Shown: one piece after another, positions 33,761-42,862 of the stretch
Numbering within the stretch: position 1 is the first letter of the stretch
How the letters are laid out: each line of letters begins with the position of its first letter
NCBI RefSeq assembly: GCF_014649815.1
Contig: NZ_BMTT01000006.1
Span: 186,001-250,000 of the forward strand
Direction of reading: 5' to 3'
DNA from: Streptomyces mutabilis
Lineage (GTDB): Bacteria > Actinomycetota > Actinomycetes > Streptomycetales > Streptomycetaceae
DNA length: 64,000 nucleotides
Notes under the pieces: generated by a model
The model's database searches: none
Told to the model about the DNA's origin: nothing
The model's input: only the letters and a program-made list of their open reading frames with translations
Translations under genes and position numbers: made by a program

Positions 33761-34759
33761 TCAGGCCACCGCCGGCTCGGGCAGCCGGCCCTCGGCGGGC
33801 ACCTCGATGCCGTACATGGCGGCCGCGTTCAGACCGAGTATCTTCTTCTTCTGGGCGACCGTGAGCTGCGGATACTCGTCCATGTCCGCCGGGATCCGGA
33901 AATCGACGAACCGCTCGACGAGCCACTTGGGCGTCCACAGCGCGTAGTCGCTGGAGAACTGGATGCGGTCCTCGCCCAGCCAGTAGATCAACTCCCCGAT
34001 GATCTGCGCGAAGTAGCGGGGACGGCTGTGGATGAACGGAATCGCGACGGCGAGCCCGGCGTGCACGTTGGGCTCCTGGGTGGCGATCCAGCAGAAGTCC
34101 TCCAGCCGGGGCAGGCCGCAGTGCTCGACCACGAAGTTCAGGTCGGTGAAGTCGGTGGCGGCCTTGTCGACGTCGGCCACGTCGAAGGCGTCCCGGTCCA
34201 GCGGACGGATGGTGGGGCCCTTGTGGACGTGAATGTTCCTGATGCCCAGCTCCTGGCACGCCTCCAGGTAGCGGTAGGTCCACGGGTCGTCGAGCTTGTA
34301 GCCGCGGGAGTTGCCCTGCCACTCGGCGGTGTAGAGCTTGACGCCCTTCAGACCGAAGCGCGCGGCGTCCTCGCGCAGTCGCTTCAGGCCCGCCTCCTCG
34401 AAGCGCGGGTCGAAGCAGTGGTTGTAGGTCAGTTTGCCGGGGTGCTTGAGGGTGAGGGCGAACGCCTCCTCGGTCTGCCCGAAGCCGGTGTCGTAGAACG
34501 CGCCGAGCCGGGCGGGCTGGAAGATGGCGTGGTCGACGTACCCGTCGACGAAGAGGTCCTTCATCAGCCGCTCGCCGCCGTAGTAGAGGAACTCCTCGTA
34601 CGGCCACACCTCGGACTCGGGGCCGAGGTTGCGGTGGTAGTCGTAGAAGCAGTCGATGAACTGCTTCCCGTGGATGTTGCGCTGGTTGTCGGGCCGCGCG
34701 TCCCAGAGAGCTACGTGCGCGTCCACGATGAAGTAGTTCTCGCCGTCCTTGCGGTACAT
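33761..34759 (-). CDS. Amidohydrolase-2 family protein (propane-monooxygenase cluster type)
   Basis: A 332-residue TIM-barrel amidohydrolase (COG2159-like). The landmarks are YFIVDAHVALWDA (the usual DxHxH is DAHVA here), IFQPARLGAFYDTGF, LKGVKLYTAEW, IRNIHVHKGPT, FVVEHCGLPRLEDFCW and IQFSSDYALWTP (late metal Asp). It matches, from memory, the amidohydrolase encoded beside prm/mim hydroxylase genes, suggested to act in ketone or alcohol breakdown; its reaction is unproven. It leads a four-gene operon and is divergent from the AcoR-like regulator, with a palindrome midway. Confidence 0.9.
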   Translation of the reverse strand: MYRKDGENYFIVDAHVALWDARPDNQRNIHGKQFIDCFYDYHRNLGPESEVWPYEEFLYYGGERLMKDLFVDGYVDHAIFQPARLGAFYDTGFGQTEEAFALTLKHPGKLTYNHCFDPRFEEAGLKRLREDAARFGLKGVKLYTAEWQGNSRGYKLDDPWTYRYLEACQELGIRNIHVHKGPTIRPLDRDAFDVADVDKAATDFTDLNFVVEHCGLPRLEDFCWIATQEPNVHAGLAVAIPFIHSRPRYFAQIIGELIYWLGEDRIQFSSDYALWTPKWLVERFVDFRIPADMDEYPQLTVAQKKKILGLNAAAMYGIEVPAEGRLPEPAVA

Positions 34760-34833
34760 GGCGTCCCTTCCATCTCGCCGGCAGCTTGTGGAGCACCGTA
34801 GGAAGCGGGGGAGGGGCGGCGGCAGCCGTCGGG

Positions 34834-34850
34834 TGTCTCACTTTGAGACA
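34834..34850. promoter_or_regulatory. Perfect 17-bp palindrome, candidate regulator site
   Basis: TGTCTCA-CTT-TGAGACA is a perfect inverted repeat at the centre of the 168-bp gap between the divergent amidohydrolase and regulator genes, 74 bp from one start and 77 bp from the other. TGTCTCA/TGAGACA half sites are, to my knowledge, common for AcoR/MimR-like actinobacterial activators. The adjacent regulator is the obvious binder. Confidence 0.8.
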
Positions 34851-34927
34851 TCCGACATCCGGGCCGGCGGGATCCGGACCGGCGGGCAGTAGCGTGGCAC
34901 GCAACGACGCGTCCCGCGGAGGTCGAA

Positions 34928-36427
34928 GTGGACAACGCGCACACGGACGTCTCCCTCGCGGCCGGCGGCGAGGCCGTCGCGTTCCCCTGGCGCCTGCGGG
35001 CGTCGTGGCGGCGCAGCGAGACGTACGGACTGACGCCGGAGGAGATGCGGCCCGTCTTCACCGGCTCGGTGGACACCGGATCGCTGCTGTACGAGTGCGG
35101 TCACGAGGTGCTGAAAGGACTGCGCGCCACCCTGGCGAACGAGCCGGTCAGCATGATGATCACCGACCACGAGGGCCTGGTGCTGTGCCGGCTCAGCGAC
35201 GACGCCTCGATCGACCGCTCCCTGGACCGTGTGCACCTGGCGCCCGGCTTCTACTTCGCCGAGTCCAACGCCGGCACCAACGGGCTCGGTCTCGCCCTCG
35301 CCGACCGCGCCCCCTCGCTGGTGCGTGCCGAGGAGCACTTCTGCGCCGGACTGCGCGGCTACACCTGTGCCGCGGCGCCGGTCCTCGATCCGGTCACCGG
35401 GCAGGTCGCCGGCACCGTCAACCTCACGACCTGGTCGGACTCCTCCTCGCAGCTCCTGCTGGCGCTGGCCCAGGCGACCGCCGGGAGCACCACGGCACTG
35501 ATGCTGGCGCGCGGCTCGGGACGCCGGGTCCGTCCCCTGCCGCGCGGCGAGGTCTTCCGGGTCTACGCCGACGGCACCGAGGGCTACGACGACGCCGAGC
35601 GCCCCCTGTCCTCGGCCTGGCGGCAGTGCGTGGGGACGGCCCGCACCGCGCTGGCCGAGGGGCGCGTGGTGGCGGCCGTCGGCGAGCCCGGCGCGGGCCG
35701 GACGGCACTGGTCTCGGCGGCACGCCGGCCGGCCGCGCCGCGGGAGCGGGTCCTGGCCGCGCGGCCCCCGGAGCCGGACGACATCCGGGCCTGGCTGTCG
35801 CTGTGGACCCCGGAACTGGCCAAGGACGACACCTGCGTCATCGTCTCCCGGGTGGACACGCTGCCCGCGTGGGCCGCCGCGGAGCTGGCCGGGCTGTTCG
35901 CCCGGGTCCGCCGCACGGGCGAGGACGCACGGCCCCGCATGCAACCGTTCGCGCTGACCGCGTCGGACTACTCCGCGATCCCGCCCGAGCTGACCCCGCT
36001 CGTGGGCACCGTGGTCGAGGTACCGCCCCTGCGGGACCGCCCGGACGACGTGATGCCGCTCGCCCGGCACTTCGCGCGCCGCCACCGGGGTCATGAAGTG
36101 ACCTTCACACCGGGCGCCGTACGGGCTCTGACCTCGTACGAGTGGCCGGAGAACGTACGCCAGCTGAGGCGCGCGGTGCGCGCGGCGGCGTCCCGGGCGG
36201 ACCTGGTGGACGCCCGGCACCTGCCGGCGGAGGTCTTCACCGGCGCCCGGCGCCGGCTGAGCCGCCTCCAGGAACTGGAACGCGACGAGATCGTGCGCTG
36301 CCTGACCGAGCCCGGCACCACGATGGCGGAGGTGGCGGAACGCCTGGGCATGAGCCGCGCCACGCTCTACCGCAAGACGGCCCGGTACGGCATCGACGTA
36401 CCGGGCCGCGGCGTCCACCGTGTTTGA
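34928..36427 (+). CDS. AcoR/MimR-like GAF and Fis-type transcriptional regulator
   Basis: 499 residues. A GAF-like sensor (about 70-200) has FYFAESNAGTNGLGLALADRAPS and FCAGLRGYTCAAAPVLDPVTGQVAGTVNLTT. A degenerate AAA+ domain follows, with Walker A-like VGEPGAGRTALV (Arg instead of Lys) and no GAFTGA motif. The end is a Fis-type helix-turn-helix, MAEVAERLGMSRATLYRKTARYGI. Loss of GAFTGA fits a sigma54-independent activator, as expected in an actinomycete without sigma54. The GTG start follows GGAGGTC. It should control the divergent amidohydrolase operon through the palindrome between them; a small-molecule effector probably binds GAF. Confidence 0.9.
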   Translation: MDNAHTDVSLAAGGEAVAFPWRLRASWRRSETYGLTPEEMRPVFTGSVDTGSLLYECGHEVLKGLRATLANEPVSMMITDHEGLVLCRLSDDASIDRSLDRVHLAPGFYFAESNAGTNGLGLALADRAPSLVRAEEHFCAGLRGYTCAAAPVLDPVTGQVAGTVNLTTWSDSSSQLLLALAQATAGSTTALMLARGSGRRVRPLPRGEVFRVYADGTEGYDDAERPLSSAWRQCVGTARTALAEGRVVAAVGEPGAGRTALVSAARRPAAPRERVLAARPPEPDDIRAWLSLWTPELAKDDTCVIVSRVDTLPAWAAAELAGLFARVRRTGEDARPRMQPFALTASDYSAIPPELTPLVGTVVEVPPLRDRPDDVMPLARHFARRHRGHEVTFTPGAVRALTSYEWPENVRQLRRAVRAAASRADLVDARHLPAEVFTGARRRLSRLQELERDEIVRCLTEPGTTMAEVAERLGMSRATLYRKTARYGIDVPGRGVHRV

Positions 36428-36469
36428 TGCCACGGGCCGCCGGACGGGTCGGCCGCAGCGGGCCGGGTA

Positions 36470-37969
36470 TCAGGCGTCGGCCCGCGAACGCCCCCGCGTC
36501 ACCAGCCGCTTCAGCAGCGGCCACGCCAGCAACACCACGATCACCGCGTACACCGTCACCGCGAACGGAGTGTTGACCAGGCCGGTCACGCTGCCGTCGC
36601 TGATCTGGAGGGCTCGGCGCAGTTGCTGCTCGGCGTTCGGGCCGAGGATGACGCCGATCACCGCGGGCAGGATCGGCAGGCCGTAACGCCGCATGCCGAA
36701 TCCGACCAGGCCGATGACCAGCAGGGTCACCAGGTCGACGACCTCGCCGCCGACCGCGTACGCGCCGACCGCCGCGAAGAACATGATCCCCGCGTAGAGG
36801 TACGGCCGAGGGATGCGCAGCAGCTTGGCCCACACCGGCGCCAGGGGCAGGTTGAGCGCGAGGAGCAGCACCATGCCGACGAAGAGGGAGGCGATCAGGC
36901 CCCACACCAGCTCGGGCTCGCGTTCGAAGAGCAGCGGTCCCGGCTGGATGCCGTACTGCTGGAACGCGGCCAGCATGACCGCCGCGACCGCCGTCGTCGG
37001 CAGGCCCAGCGTCAGCATGGACACCAGCGTGCCCGCCGCCGAGGCCGACGCCGCCGACTCCGGGCCCGCCACACCCTCGATGGCGCCCTTGCCCCACTCG
37101 TCCTTGTGCGTGGACAGGCGCTTCTCCGTGACGTACGACAGGAATGTCGGGATCTCCGCGCCGCCGGCCGGGATCGCGCCGAACGGGAAGCCGATGAACG
37201 GTCCGCGCAGCCAGGACTTCCACGTCCGCTTCACATCACCGCGGCCGAGCCAGGGCCGGCCCACCGGGATCGGCTCCGCCGCCCCGCGCCGCAGATGCGC
37301 CGCCACCCACAGCGCCTCGCCGATCGCGAACAGCCCGACCGCGACGATCACCACGTCCACGCCGTCGGCGAGCTGGAGCGAGCCGAAGGTCAGCCGCTGC
37401 TGGCCGGTCATCTGGTCCAGGCCCACCAGGCCGATCGTCAGGCCGATCAGCAGGGAGGCCATGCCTCTGACGCGCGAGGAACCCAGCACCGAGGTCACGG
37501 CGATGAACGCCAGCACCATGATGGCGAAGTAGTCCGGCGCGCCGATGTCCACCGCCAGGTCGGCCACCGTCGGCGCCAGCGCCACCAGCAGGACCGTGCC
37601 GATCATGCCGCCCGCGAAGTGGCCGATGGCGGCGGCGGCCAGCGCCTGTGCGCCGCGCCCCGACTTGGCCATGGGGTTGCCCTCCATGGCCGCGACCACG
37701 GCGGCGCTCTCACCGGGGGTGTTGAGCAGGATGGAGGTGGTGGAACCGCCGAACATCGCGCCGTAGTAGATGCCGGCGAACATGATGAACGCGGCGACCG
37801 GGTCGAGTCCGTACGTCACCGGCAGCAGCAGTGCCACCGCCATCGCCGGACCGATGCCGGGCAGGACGCCGATGGCCGTGCCGAGCAGCACACCGAGCGC
37901 GGCCCACAGGAGGTTGACCGGGGTCAGGGCCGTCCCGAACCCGTCCATGAGGGAGTTGAGGGCGTTCAT
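36470..37969 (-). CDS. tctA: Tripartite tricarboxylate transporter, large permease TctA
   Basis: A 499-residue polytopic membrane protein of the TctA family (about 12 helices). Signatures are [58 protein letters not shown] and, in the second half, [23 protein letters not shown] and [27 protein letters not shown]. It imports tricarboxylates or related acids with TctB and the binding protein TctC. It is last in a TctC-TctB-TctA operon, 1 bp after tctB, and converges on the AcoR-like regulator. Confidence 0.95.
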   Translation of the reverse strand: MNALNSLMDGFGTALTPVNLLWAALGVLLGTAIGVLPGIGPAMAVALLLPVTYGLDPVAAFIMFAGIYYGAMFGGSTTSILLNTPGESAAVVAAMEGNPMAKSGRGAQALAAAAIGHFAGGMIGTVLLVALAPTVADLAVDIGAPDYFAIMVLAFIAVTSVLGSSRVRGMASLLIGLTIGLVGLDQMTGQQRLTFGSLQLADGVDVVIVAVGLFAIGEALWVAAHLRRGAAEPIPVGRPWLGRGDVKRTWKSWLRGPFIGFPFGAIPAGGAEIPTFLSYVTEKRLSTHKDEWGKGAIEGVAGPESAASASAAGTLVSMLTLGLPTTAVAAVMLAAFQQYGIQPGPLLFEREPELVWGLIASLFVGMVLLLALNLPLAPVWAKLLRIPRPYLYAGIMFFAAVGAYAVGGEVVDLVTLLVIGLVGFGMRRYGLPILPAVIGVILGPNAEQQLRRALQISDGSVTGLVNTPFAVTVYAVIVVLLAWPLLKRLVTRGRSRADA

Positions 37970-37970
37970 G

Positions 37971-38510
37971 TCAGAGCACTCCCATCAGCGGACCGCCGGG
38001 CAGCGGCACGCCGAGCAGCTTGTCGAAGACGACGTAGGTGAGCAGGGACAGCACCGCGGCGATGAGCGGATCGCGGTCCACGCGGCGGCTGCCCAGTGCG
38101 AAGGCCGCGCCCCAGAACAGCAGCGCGCCCGCGACGGGGAAGCCGGCCGGCTCGATCAGCACCGCCGAGCCGAGGAAGACGCCGGTGAGCAGCAGGACCG
38201 TGCGCCAGTCGGCCGGCTCGGACAGGTCGACGTCCTCGCCGCCCTCGGCCTCGCCCCGGCCGCCGCGCAGGACGTCCACGGCGAGTAGCGCGGAGATCAC
38301 CAGCAAACCGATGCCGACGGCGATCGGCACGGTCTTCGGGCCGACCGGCCCGCGCTGGGTGATGTCGACGTCCATCGTGAGCGCGTCGGTCAGCACCAGC
38401 ACACCGAGCGCCAGCAACAGGACGCACACGCCCAGTTCGGAGTGCTCGCGCAACCACGCGCGCCGGCCCGTGGCCGTTCCGGTGGGGGATTCGGTCGTCG
38501 GCGTCGTCAC
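37971..38510 (-). CDS. tctB: Tripartite tricarboxylate transporter, small permease TctB
   Basis: A 179-residue membrane protein with four predicted helices: [78 protein letters not shown] and [21 protein letters not shown]. This is the TctB pattern, including the conserved GFPVA and the C-terminal LLGVPLPGG. The GTG start overlaps the tctC stop (GTGA), so the three tct genes form a compact operon. Confidence 0.92.
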   Translation of the reverse strand: MTTPTTESPTGTATGRRAWLREHSELGVCVLLLALGVLVLTDALTMDVDITQRGPVGPKTVPIAVGIGLLVISALLAVDVLRGGRGEAEGGEDVDLSEPADWRTVLLLTGVFLGSAVLIEPAGFPVAGALLFWGAAFALGSRRVDRDPLIAAVLSLLTYVVFDKLLGVPLPGGPLMGVL

Positions 38511-39493
38511 AGTCCCAGCTCCTTCAGTACCGACACCACACGCTTGTCCTGGGCGTCCAGGAACGCGCCGAACTCGTCACCCGTGAGGAAGGCGTCGTCC
38601 CAGCCGTTCTGCTCCAGGGACTTCTTCCACTCGGGGGAGTCGTGCAGCTCCTCGAACAGGCGGGTCAGCTTGTTCCGCTCCGCCTCGGACAGGCCGGGCG
38701 GGGCGACGATGCCGCGCCAGTTGGTGAAGTCCACGTCGTAGCCGGACTCCTTGAGGGTCGGCGCGTTCTCGAGGTCGTCGACCCGCTCCGGGCCGGTCAC
38801 CGCGAGCACCCTCAGCTCGCCCGCCTTGATCTGGTCCAGGTACTCGCCGACGCCGGAGACCCCGAAGCCGACCTTGTCGCCGAGGATCGACGCGAGCAGT
38901 TCGCCGCCTCCGTCGAAGGGGATGTAGTTGACCGACTTGGGAGAGATCCCGGCGGCCTGCGCCATCAGCATCGGCGCGAGGTGGTCGGGCCCGCCCGGCG
39001 ACGAACCGCCCCCGACGGGGATCGTGCCCGGGTCCTTCTTCCAGGCGTTGATCAGCTCGTCGATCGTCTTGTACGGCGAGTCCTTGGCGACCACCACGAC
39101 GTCCTGCTCCTCGGTGAGCCGTGCGATCGGCGTGGTGTCGGCGAGGGTCTTGGGCGCGTGGTTGGAACGGGCGGCGCCCACCACACCGAGGCCCATGGAC
39201 ATGGCGAGCTTGCCGTTGCCGTGCTCGCTCACCAGCCGGCTCAGGCCCACGGTGCCGCCCGCCCCGGGCAGGTTGAACACCTCGATGTTGTGCGTGAGCC
39301 CAGCGTCCTCCGCGTTCTTGGCGGCCGTGCGGGCGGTGATGTCGTAGCCACCGCCGGGCGTGTTGGGAACCATGAAGCGCAGGCCGGGGATCTGCGTGCC
39401 GGTCTCGGAGTCGCTGCCCGTGGAGAGCAACGGCGGCCCCGCGAGCACGAGCACGGCGGCCCCTAGCAGGGCAAGGGGGGTGCGCAGGCGCAC
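38507..39493 (-). CDS. tctC: Tripartite tricarboxylate transporter binding protein TctC
   Basis: A 328-residue secreted substrate-binding protein. The N-terminus RTPLALLGAAVLVLAGPPLL is a signal or anchor helix; no lipobox Cys is seen. The family core includes FMVPNTPGGGYDITARTAAK, NLPGAGGTVGLSRLV, GGGSSPGGPDHLAPMLMAQAAG, YIPFDGGGELLASILGDKVGFGVSGVGEY and FTNWRGIVAPPGLS. The start is placed at GTG 39493, with GGTGG about 8 nt upstream; two GTGs just upstream are alternatives. It is first in the operon and divergent from the two-component genes that probably control it. Confidence 0.93.
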   Translation of the reverse strand: MRLRTPLALLGAAVLVLAGPPLLSTGSDSETGTQIPGLRFMVPNTPGGGYDITARTAAKNAEDAGLTHNIEVFNLPGAGGTVGLSRLVSEHGNGKLAMSMGLGVVGAARSNHAPKTLADTTPIARLTEEQDVVVVAKDSPYKTIDELINAWKKDPGTIPVGGGSSPGGPDHLAPMLMAQAAGISPKSVNYIPFDGGGELLASILGDKVGFGVSGVGEYLDQIKAGELRVLAVTGPERVDDLENAPTLKESGYDVDFTNWRGIVAPPGLSEAERNKLTRLFEELHDSPEWKKSLEQNGWDDAFLTGDEFGAFLDAQDKRVVSVLKELGL

Positions 39494-39830
39494 GAATGAC
39501 ACCACCTGTCGGTTGGGTAGATCGGTACGGGGAAGCCCTGTGGGGGGGTGACGTGGGCCACATGGTGCCCGCGGCTCTGCCCCGTGTCTTCTTTGCGGAA
39601 CCAAGGGAGGTTGTGGTCATTGCGGTCGCCGCAGGTGGCCCCCGAAACCGCCCGGTTCGTCAACCCGGGAAGGTCCGATTCGCCCTTTCCGGCAAGTTGC
39701 GGTTGGTCGCCGCGGGGTCGCCGGTTCATTGCGAAGACGGCACATCCCTTTCCTTCGCCGCAGGTGAGCGCCATGATGGCGACCCGGCACACCCGCCCGT
39801 CCCCCTTCGCCAGCCGAGAACGAGTCCGCC
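39494..39830. promoter_or_regulatory. 337-bp divergent promoter region, tctCBA / two-component genes
   Basis: The gap between the divergent transporter and sensor-kinase genes carries no credible gene. Its GC content falls locally (tttgcggaacc, gttgtggtcattgcgg), as expected for promoters. I could not pick out a convincing repeat for the response regulator. Confidence 0.5.
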
Positions 39831-41477
39831 GTGGCCCCCACCTTCCGCCGTCAGACCCTCGCGGGCGAGATGCTGGTCCTCCAGCTCGCCATCGTCGTGG
39901 TGGTCCTGCTCGCGGTGGCCGCCGTCTCGCTCGCTCAGTCCAAGGCCACTTTCAACCGGGTCGAGGGCCGCCGGGTCACCGCCCTCGCCGAACAGCTGGC
40001 CGCCACGCCGCTGGTACGCAGCCAGCTCCTGCGTCCGGTGCCGCAGAAGGCCCTGGCCCCGCTGGTCAACTCGACGCAGACCCAGTCCGGCGTCACCTCG
40101 GTCACCGTGGCCGACGCCGACGGCCGAGTCGTCAGCTCCACCGACCCCACGCTGATCGGCGGCCGGCTGCCGCGCGGCGAGGACGCCGCCGCGGGGCGCG
40201 GCTGGTCGGGACCGCTGACCGTGCAGGGCAGTCGGGAACTCGTCGCCCAGGTCCCGGTGCTCGGCGCCACCCGCCAGACCCTCGGCCGGCACCTCGGCAC
40301 GGTGATGGTGGGCGAGGCCGACCCGACGGCCTGGCAACGCCTCAGTGGCGCCTCCTCCTACCTGCTCGCCTACCTGGGCATCGCCAGCGGCCTCGGCGTG
40401 GCCGGCTCATGGCTGCTCGCCCGGCGCGTCAAGCGGCAGACCCTCGGCCTGGAGCCGCGCGAGATCGCCGGGCTCGCCGAGCACCGGGAGGCCATGCTGT
40501 ACGGCATCGCCGAGGGCGTGGTCGCCCTCGACCCGCAGCACCGGCTCACCCTGGTCAACGAGATGGGCCGGCGCCTGCTCGGCCTGCCCGCCGACTGCGT
40601 GGGCCAGAGCCTGGACGGCCTCGGCATCGACGGACGGCTGCGCGACGTCCTCGCCGGTGTCACGACCGAAGCGGCCGAACCGCGCGACGAGGTCGTCGTC
40701 CGCCACGGCCGGGTCCTGGTGATGAACCGCATGACAATCACCAAGAACGGCCGACCGCTCGGTTCGGTCACCACCCTGCGCGACCGCACCGAACTGGCCC
40801 GCCTGGAGCGGGAGATCGGCTCCTTCCGCTCCACTTCCGAGCTGCTGCGCGCCCAGGCCCACGAGTTCGCCAACCAACTGCACACCATCTCCGGGCTCCT
40901 CCAGATCGGCGAGCAGGACGAGGTGGTGCGCTACATCCGCGCGCTCAACCAGCGCCGCCAGTCCCTCGACGTCACCCTCAGCCGCCGGGTCCGCGACACC
41001 GCGGTCGCCGCGCTGCTGACGGCGAAGTCCTCCCTGGCGGCCGAGCGCAGGGTCGCCCTGCGTCTGTCGGACCGTACGGCGCTCGACCGGCTGGCCCCCG
41101 AGGACGCCGCCGACGTGGCCACCGTGGTCGGCAACCTCGTCGACAACGCTGTGGACGCCGCCGCGGCGTCCGGTGAAGGCCGCGGGGCCTGGGTCGAGGT
41201 CGAGCTCAGGCAGGACGCCTCCAGCGTCGAGATCGTGGTCCGCGACTCCGGGCCCGGAGTGGCCCCCGGACTGGCCCGCGAGGTCTTCTCGCACGGCTTC
41301 ACCACCAAGGCCGCCCGGCAGGGCGAGCGCGGCATCGGCCTGGCTCTGACCCGGCTGGTCTGCGAACGTCACGGCGGTGAGATCTCGGTGACCAACACCC
41401 CGGAGGGGGCCATGTTCACCGCACGCATGACCGTCAGCCACCTCACCGACGCGGTGGCGGAAGGAGCAGCACCATGA
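39831..41477 (+). CDS. Citrate/dicarboxylate-type sensor histidine kinase (CitA/DcuS family)
   Basis: 548 residues: TM1 about 12-36, an extracytoplasmic PASTA-less PAS/CACHE sensor (about 40-165, VTSVTVADADGRVVSSTDPTLIGG), TM2 about 172-195, a cytoplasmic PAS (about 220-320), then the kinase. The phosphorylated His is in AQAHEFANQLHTISGLLQIG (about 345). The ATP lid has NLVDNAVDAAA, DSGPGV and GERGIGLAL. CitA/DcuS kinases sense external carboxylates, which fits its place beside tctCBA. GTG start. The stop overlaps the response-regulator ATG by 4 bp. Confidence 0.93.
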   Translation: MAPTFRRQTLAGEMLVLQLAIVVVVLLAVAAVSLAQSKATFNRVEGRRVTALAEQLAATPLVRSQLLRPVPQKALAPLVNSTQTQSGVTSVTVADADGRVVSSTDPTLIGGRLPRGEDAAAGRGWSGPLTVQGSRELVAQVPVLGATRQTLGRHLGTVMVGEADPTAWQRLSGASSYLLAYLGIASGLGVAGSWLLARRVKRQTLGLEPREIAGLAEHREAMLYGIAEGVVALDPQHRLTLVNEMGRRLLGLPADCVGQSLDGLGIDGRLRDVLAGVTTEAAEPRDEVVVRHGRVLVMNRMTITKNGRPLGSVTTLRDRTELARLEREIGSFRSTSELLRAQAHEFANQLHTISGLLQIGEQDEVVRYIRALNQRRQSLDVTLSRRVRDTAVAALLTAKSSLAAERRVALRLSDRTALDRLAPEDAADVATVVGNLVDNAVDAAAASGEGRGAWVEVELRQDASSVEIVVRDSGPGVAPGLAREVFSHGFTTKAARQGERGIGLALTRLVCERHGGEISVTNTPEGAMFTARMTVSHLTDAVAEGAAP

Positions 41478-42271
41478 CGGGTACGAGCGGCGCGGCCGAC
41501 GCGACCGCCACGACCGCCGTGCCCGGGGCGGGGGAGCCCGGGGCCACCGCCTCCGCGATCGGCGTCCTCGTGGTCGACGACGACTTCATGGTGGCCCGGG
41601 TCCACCGCGCCTTCGTCGAACGCGTCGAGCCCTTCCGGGTCCTCGGGGTCGCCGGCACCGGCGAGGAGGCCCTCACCGCCGTCGGTGAGCTGCGCCCCGA
41701 CCTCGTCCTGCTCGACCTGTACCTGCCGGACGTCTTCGGCCTCGACGTCATCCCCAGGTTGCGCGCGGCCGGCCACGACTGCGACGTCATGGTCATCAGC
41801 GCGGCCCGGGAGGCGGACGCGGTGCGCGGCGCCGTACGGCACGGCGTGGTCGACTACCTGCTCAAACCGTTCGAGTTCGAGGACCTGCGGGTCCGGCTGG
41901 AGCGCTACGCCGTCCAGCGGGGCCGGCTCCTCGGCACGGTGGTCCGCAGCCAGGCGGACGTCGACCGTGTCCTGGCCGGAGCGGCGGCGCCCGTCGCTCC
42001 GGTCCCGGCGCTGCCGAAGGGCATGAGCGTGGAGACCGCCGAGCTGGTCGAACGCACCCTGCGTGCGGCCGAGGGCACCCTGTCGGCCAGTGAGTGCGCC
42101 GCGCTCACCGGCGTGTCCCGGGTCAGCGCCCGCCGCTACCTGGAGTACTTCCACACCACGGGCAGCGTGGACGTCTCCCTGCGCTACGGCGTGGCCGGCC
42201 GTCCCGAACGCCGCTACCGCCTCCGTGACGCGGTCACCGGCCGGGTGCTCCCGCCCGCAGCCCGTCCATGA
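41474..42271 (+). CDS. Citrate-type response regulator (CitB/DcuR family)
   Basis: 265 residues. The receiver domain (about 29-150) has the acidic pair in VLVVDDDFMVARVH, phospho-acceptor Asp in LVLLDLYLPDVFG and conserved Lys in YLLKPFEFEDL. The C-terminal helix-turn-helix is SASECAALTGVSRVSARRYLEYF, typical of DcuR/CitB. Its partner is the overlapping kinase gene upstream. It probably activates tctCBA in response to a carboxylate. The 3' end overlaps the convergent TetR gene by 38 bp. Confidence 0.93.
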   Translation: MTGTSGAADATATTAVPGAGEPGATASAIGVLVVDDDFMVARVHRAFVERVEPFRVLGVAGTGEEALTAVGELRPDLVLLDLYLPDVFGLDVIPRLRAAGHDCDVMVISAAREADAVRGAVRHGVVDYLLKPFEFEDLRVRLERYAVQRGRLLGTVVRSQADVDRVLAGAAAPVAPVPALPKGMSVETAELVERTLRAAEGTLSASECAALTGVSRVSARRYLEYFHTTGSVDVSLRYGVAGRPERRYRLRDAVTGRVLPPAARP

Positions 42272-42824
42272 CGAAGTCCAGGAACCGGGTGACCCGCGGC
42301 TGCCAGTCCTCACCGGGATCGATCAGCCACAGACCGCCGATGACGAGGAAGAAGTCGTCGCCGGACACCCCGGGCCGGATGGTGCCGGCCTCCTCGTTCG
42401 CACGGAGCAGGAACTCGGCCGCGTCCATGACCGGGGTGGGCCGCGGCTTCTCCGGTGCCCCGGGCGCACTGGTGACCAGCCGGATCGCGGCCGCCAGGCC
42501 CGCCTTGGTCATGGCGAACTCGGCGAGGCGATCCATCCACTCGCGCAGGGCCCGGTCGGGTTCCCGGGTGGCCAGCAGTTCGGGCGCGGCGTCGGCCACC
42601 TGCTGCATGCCATAGCGGTAGACCTCCAGGACGAGGGCCTCGCGGTTGGGGAAATTGCGGTAGAAGGTGCCCTGCCCGACCCCCGCCTTCTTGGCGATGA
42701 CGCTCAACGGGGCGTTCGCGCAGTGCGTCAGTTCCTCCGTGGCCACTTCCAGGATCCGCTCGCGGTTGCGCTGGGCGTCCGAGCGCAGGGGAGTGTCCGG
42801 CTTGTCTCTCTTCGGCTGCGGCAC
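42234..42824 (-). CDS. TetR-family transcriptional regulator
   Basis: 196 residues. The N-terminal DNA-binding domain (about 18-64) has the recognition segment LSVIAKKAGVGQGTFYRNFPNREALVLEVYR, and a helical ligand-binding domain follows (RPGVSGDDFFLVIGGLWLIDP). The GTG start has AAGGAGG 6 nt upstream. It is divergent from the molybdenum hydroxylase operon across two near-identical palindromes and so is very likely its repressor. The 3' end runs 38 bp into the response-regulator gene on the other strand. Confidence 0.93.
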   Translation of the reverse strand: MPQPKRDKPDTPLRSDAQRNRERILEVATEELTHCANAPLSVIAKKAGVGQGTFYRNFPNREALVLEVYRYGMQQVADAAPELLATREPDRALREWMDRLAEFAMTKAGLAAAIRLVTSAPGAPEKPRPTPVMDAAEFLLRANEEAGTIRPGVSGDDFFLVIGGLWLIDPGEDWQPRVTRFLDFVMDGLRAGAPGR

Positions 42825-42862
42825 TCGTCCTCCTTCCGTGGCCGAATACCGACCTTGCTAAG

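Noticed and set aside
39494-39830. Small gene between tctC and the sensor kinase
   Set aside because: Frames of up to about 100 codons exist but none has a ribosome site or conserved sequence.
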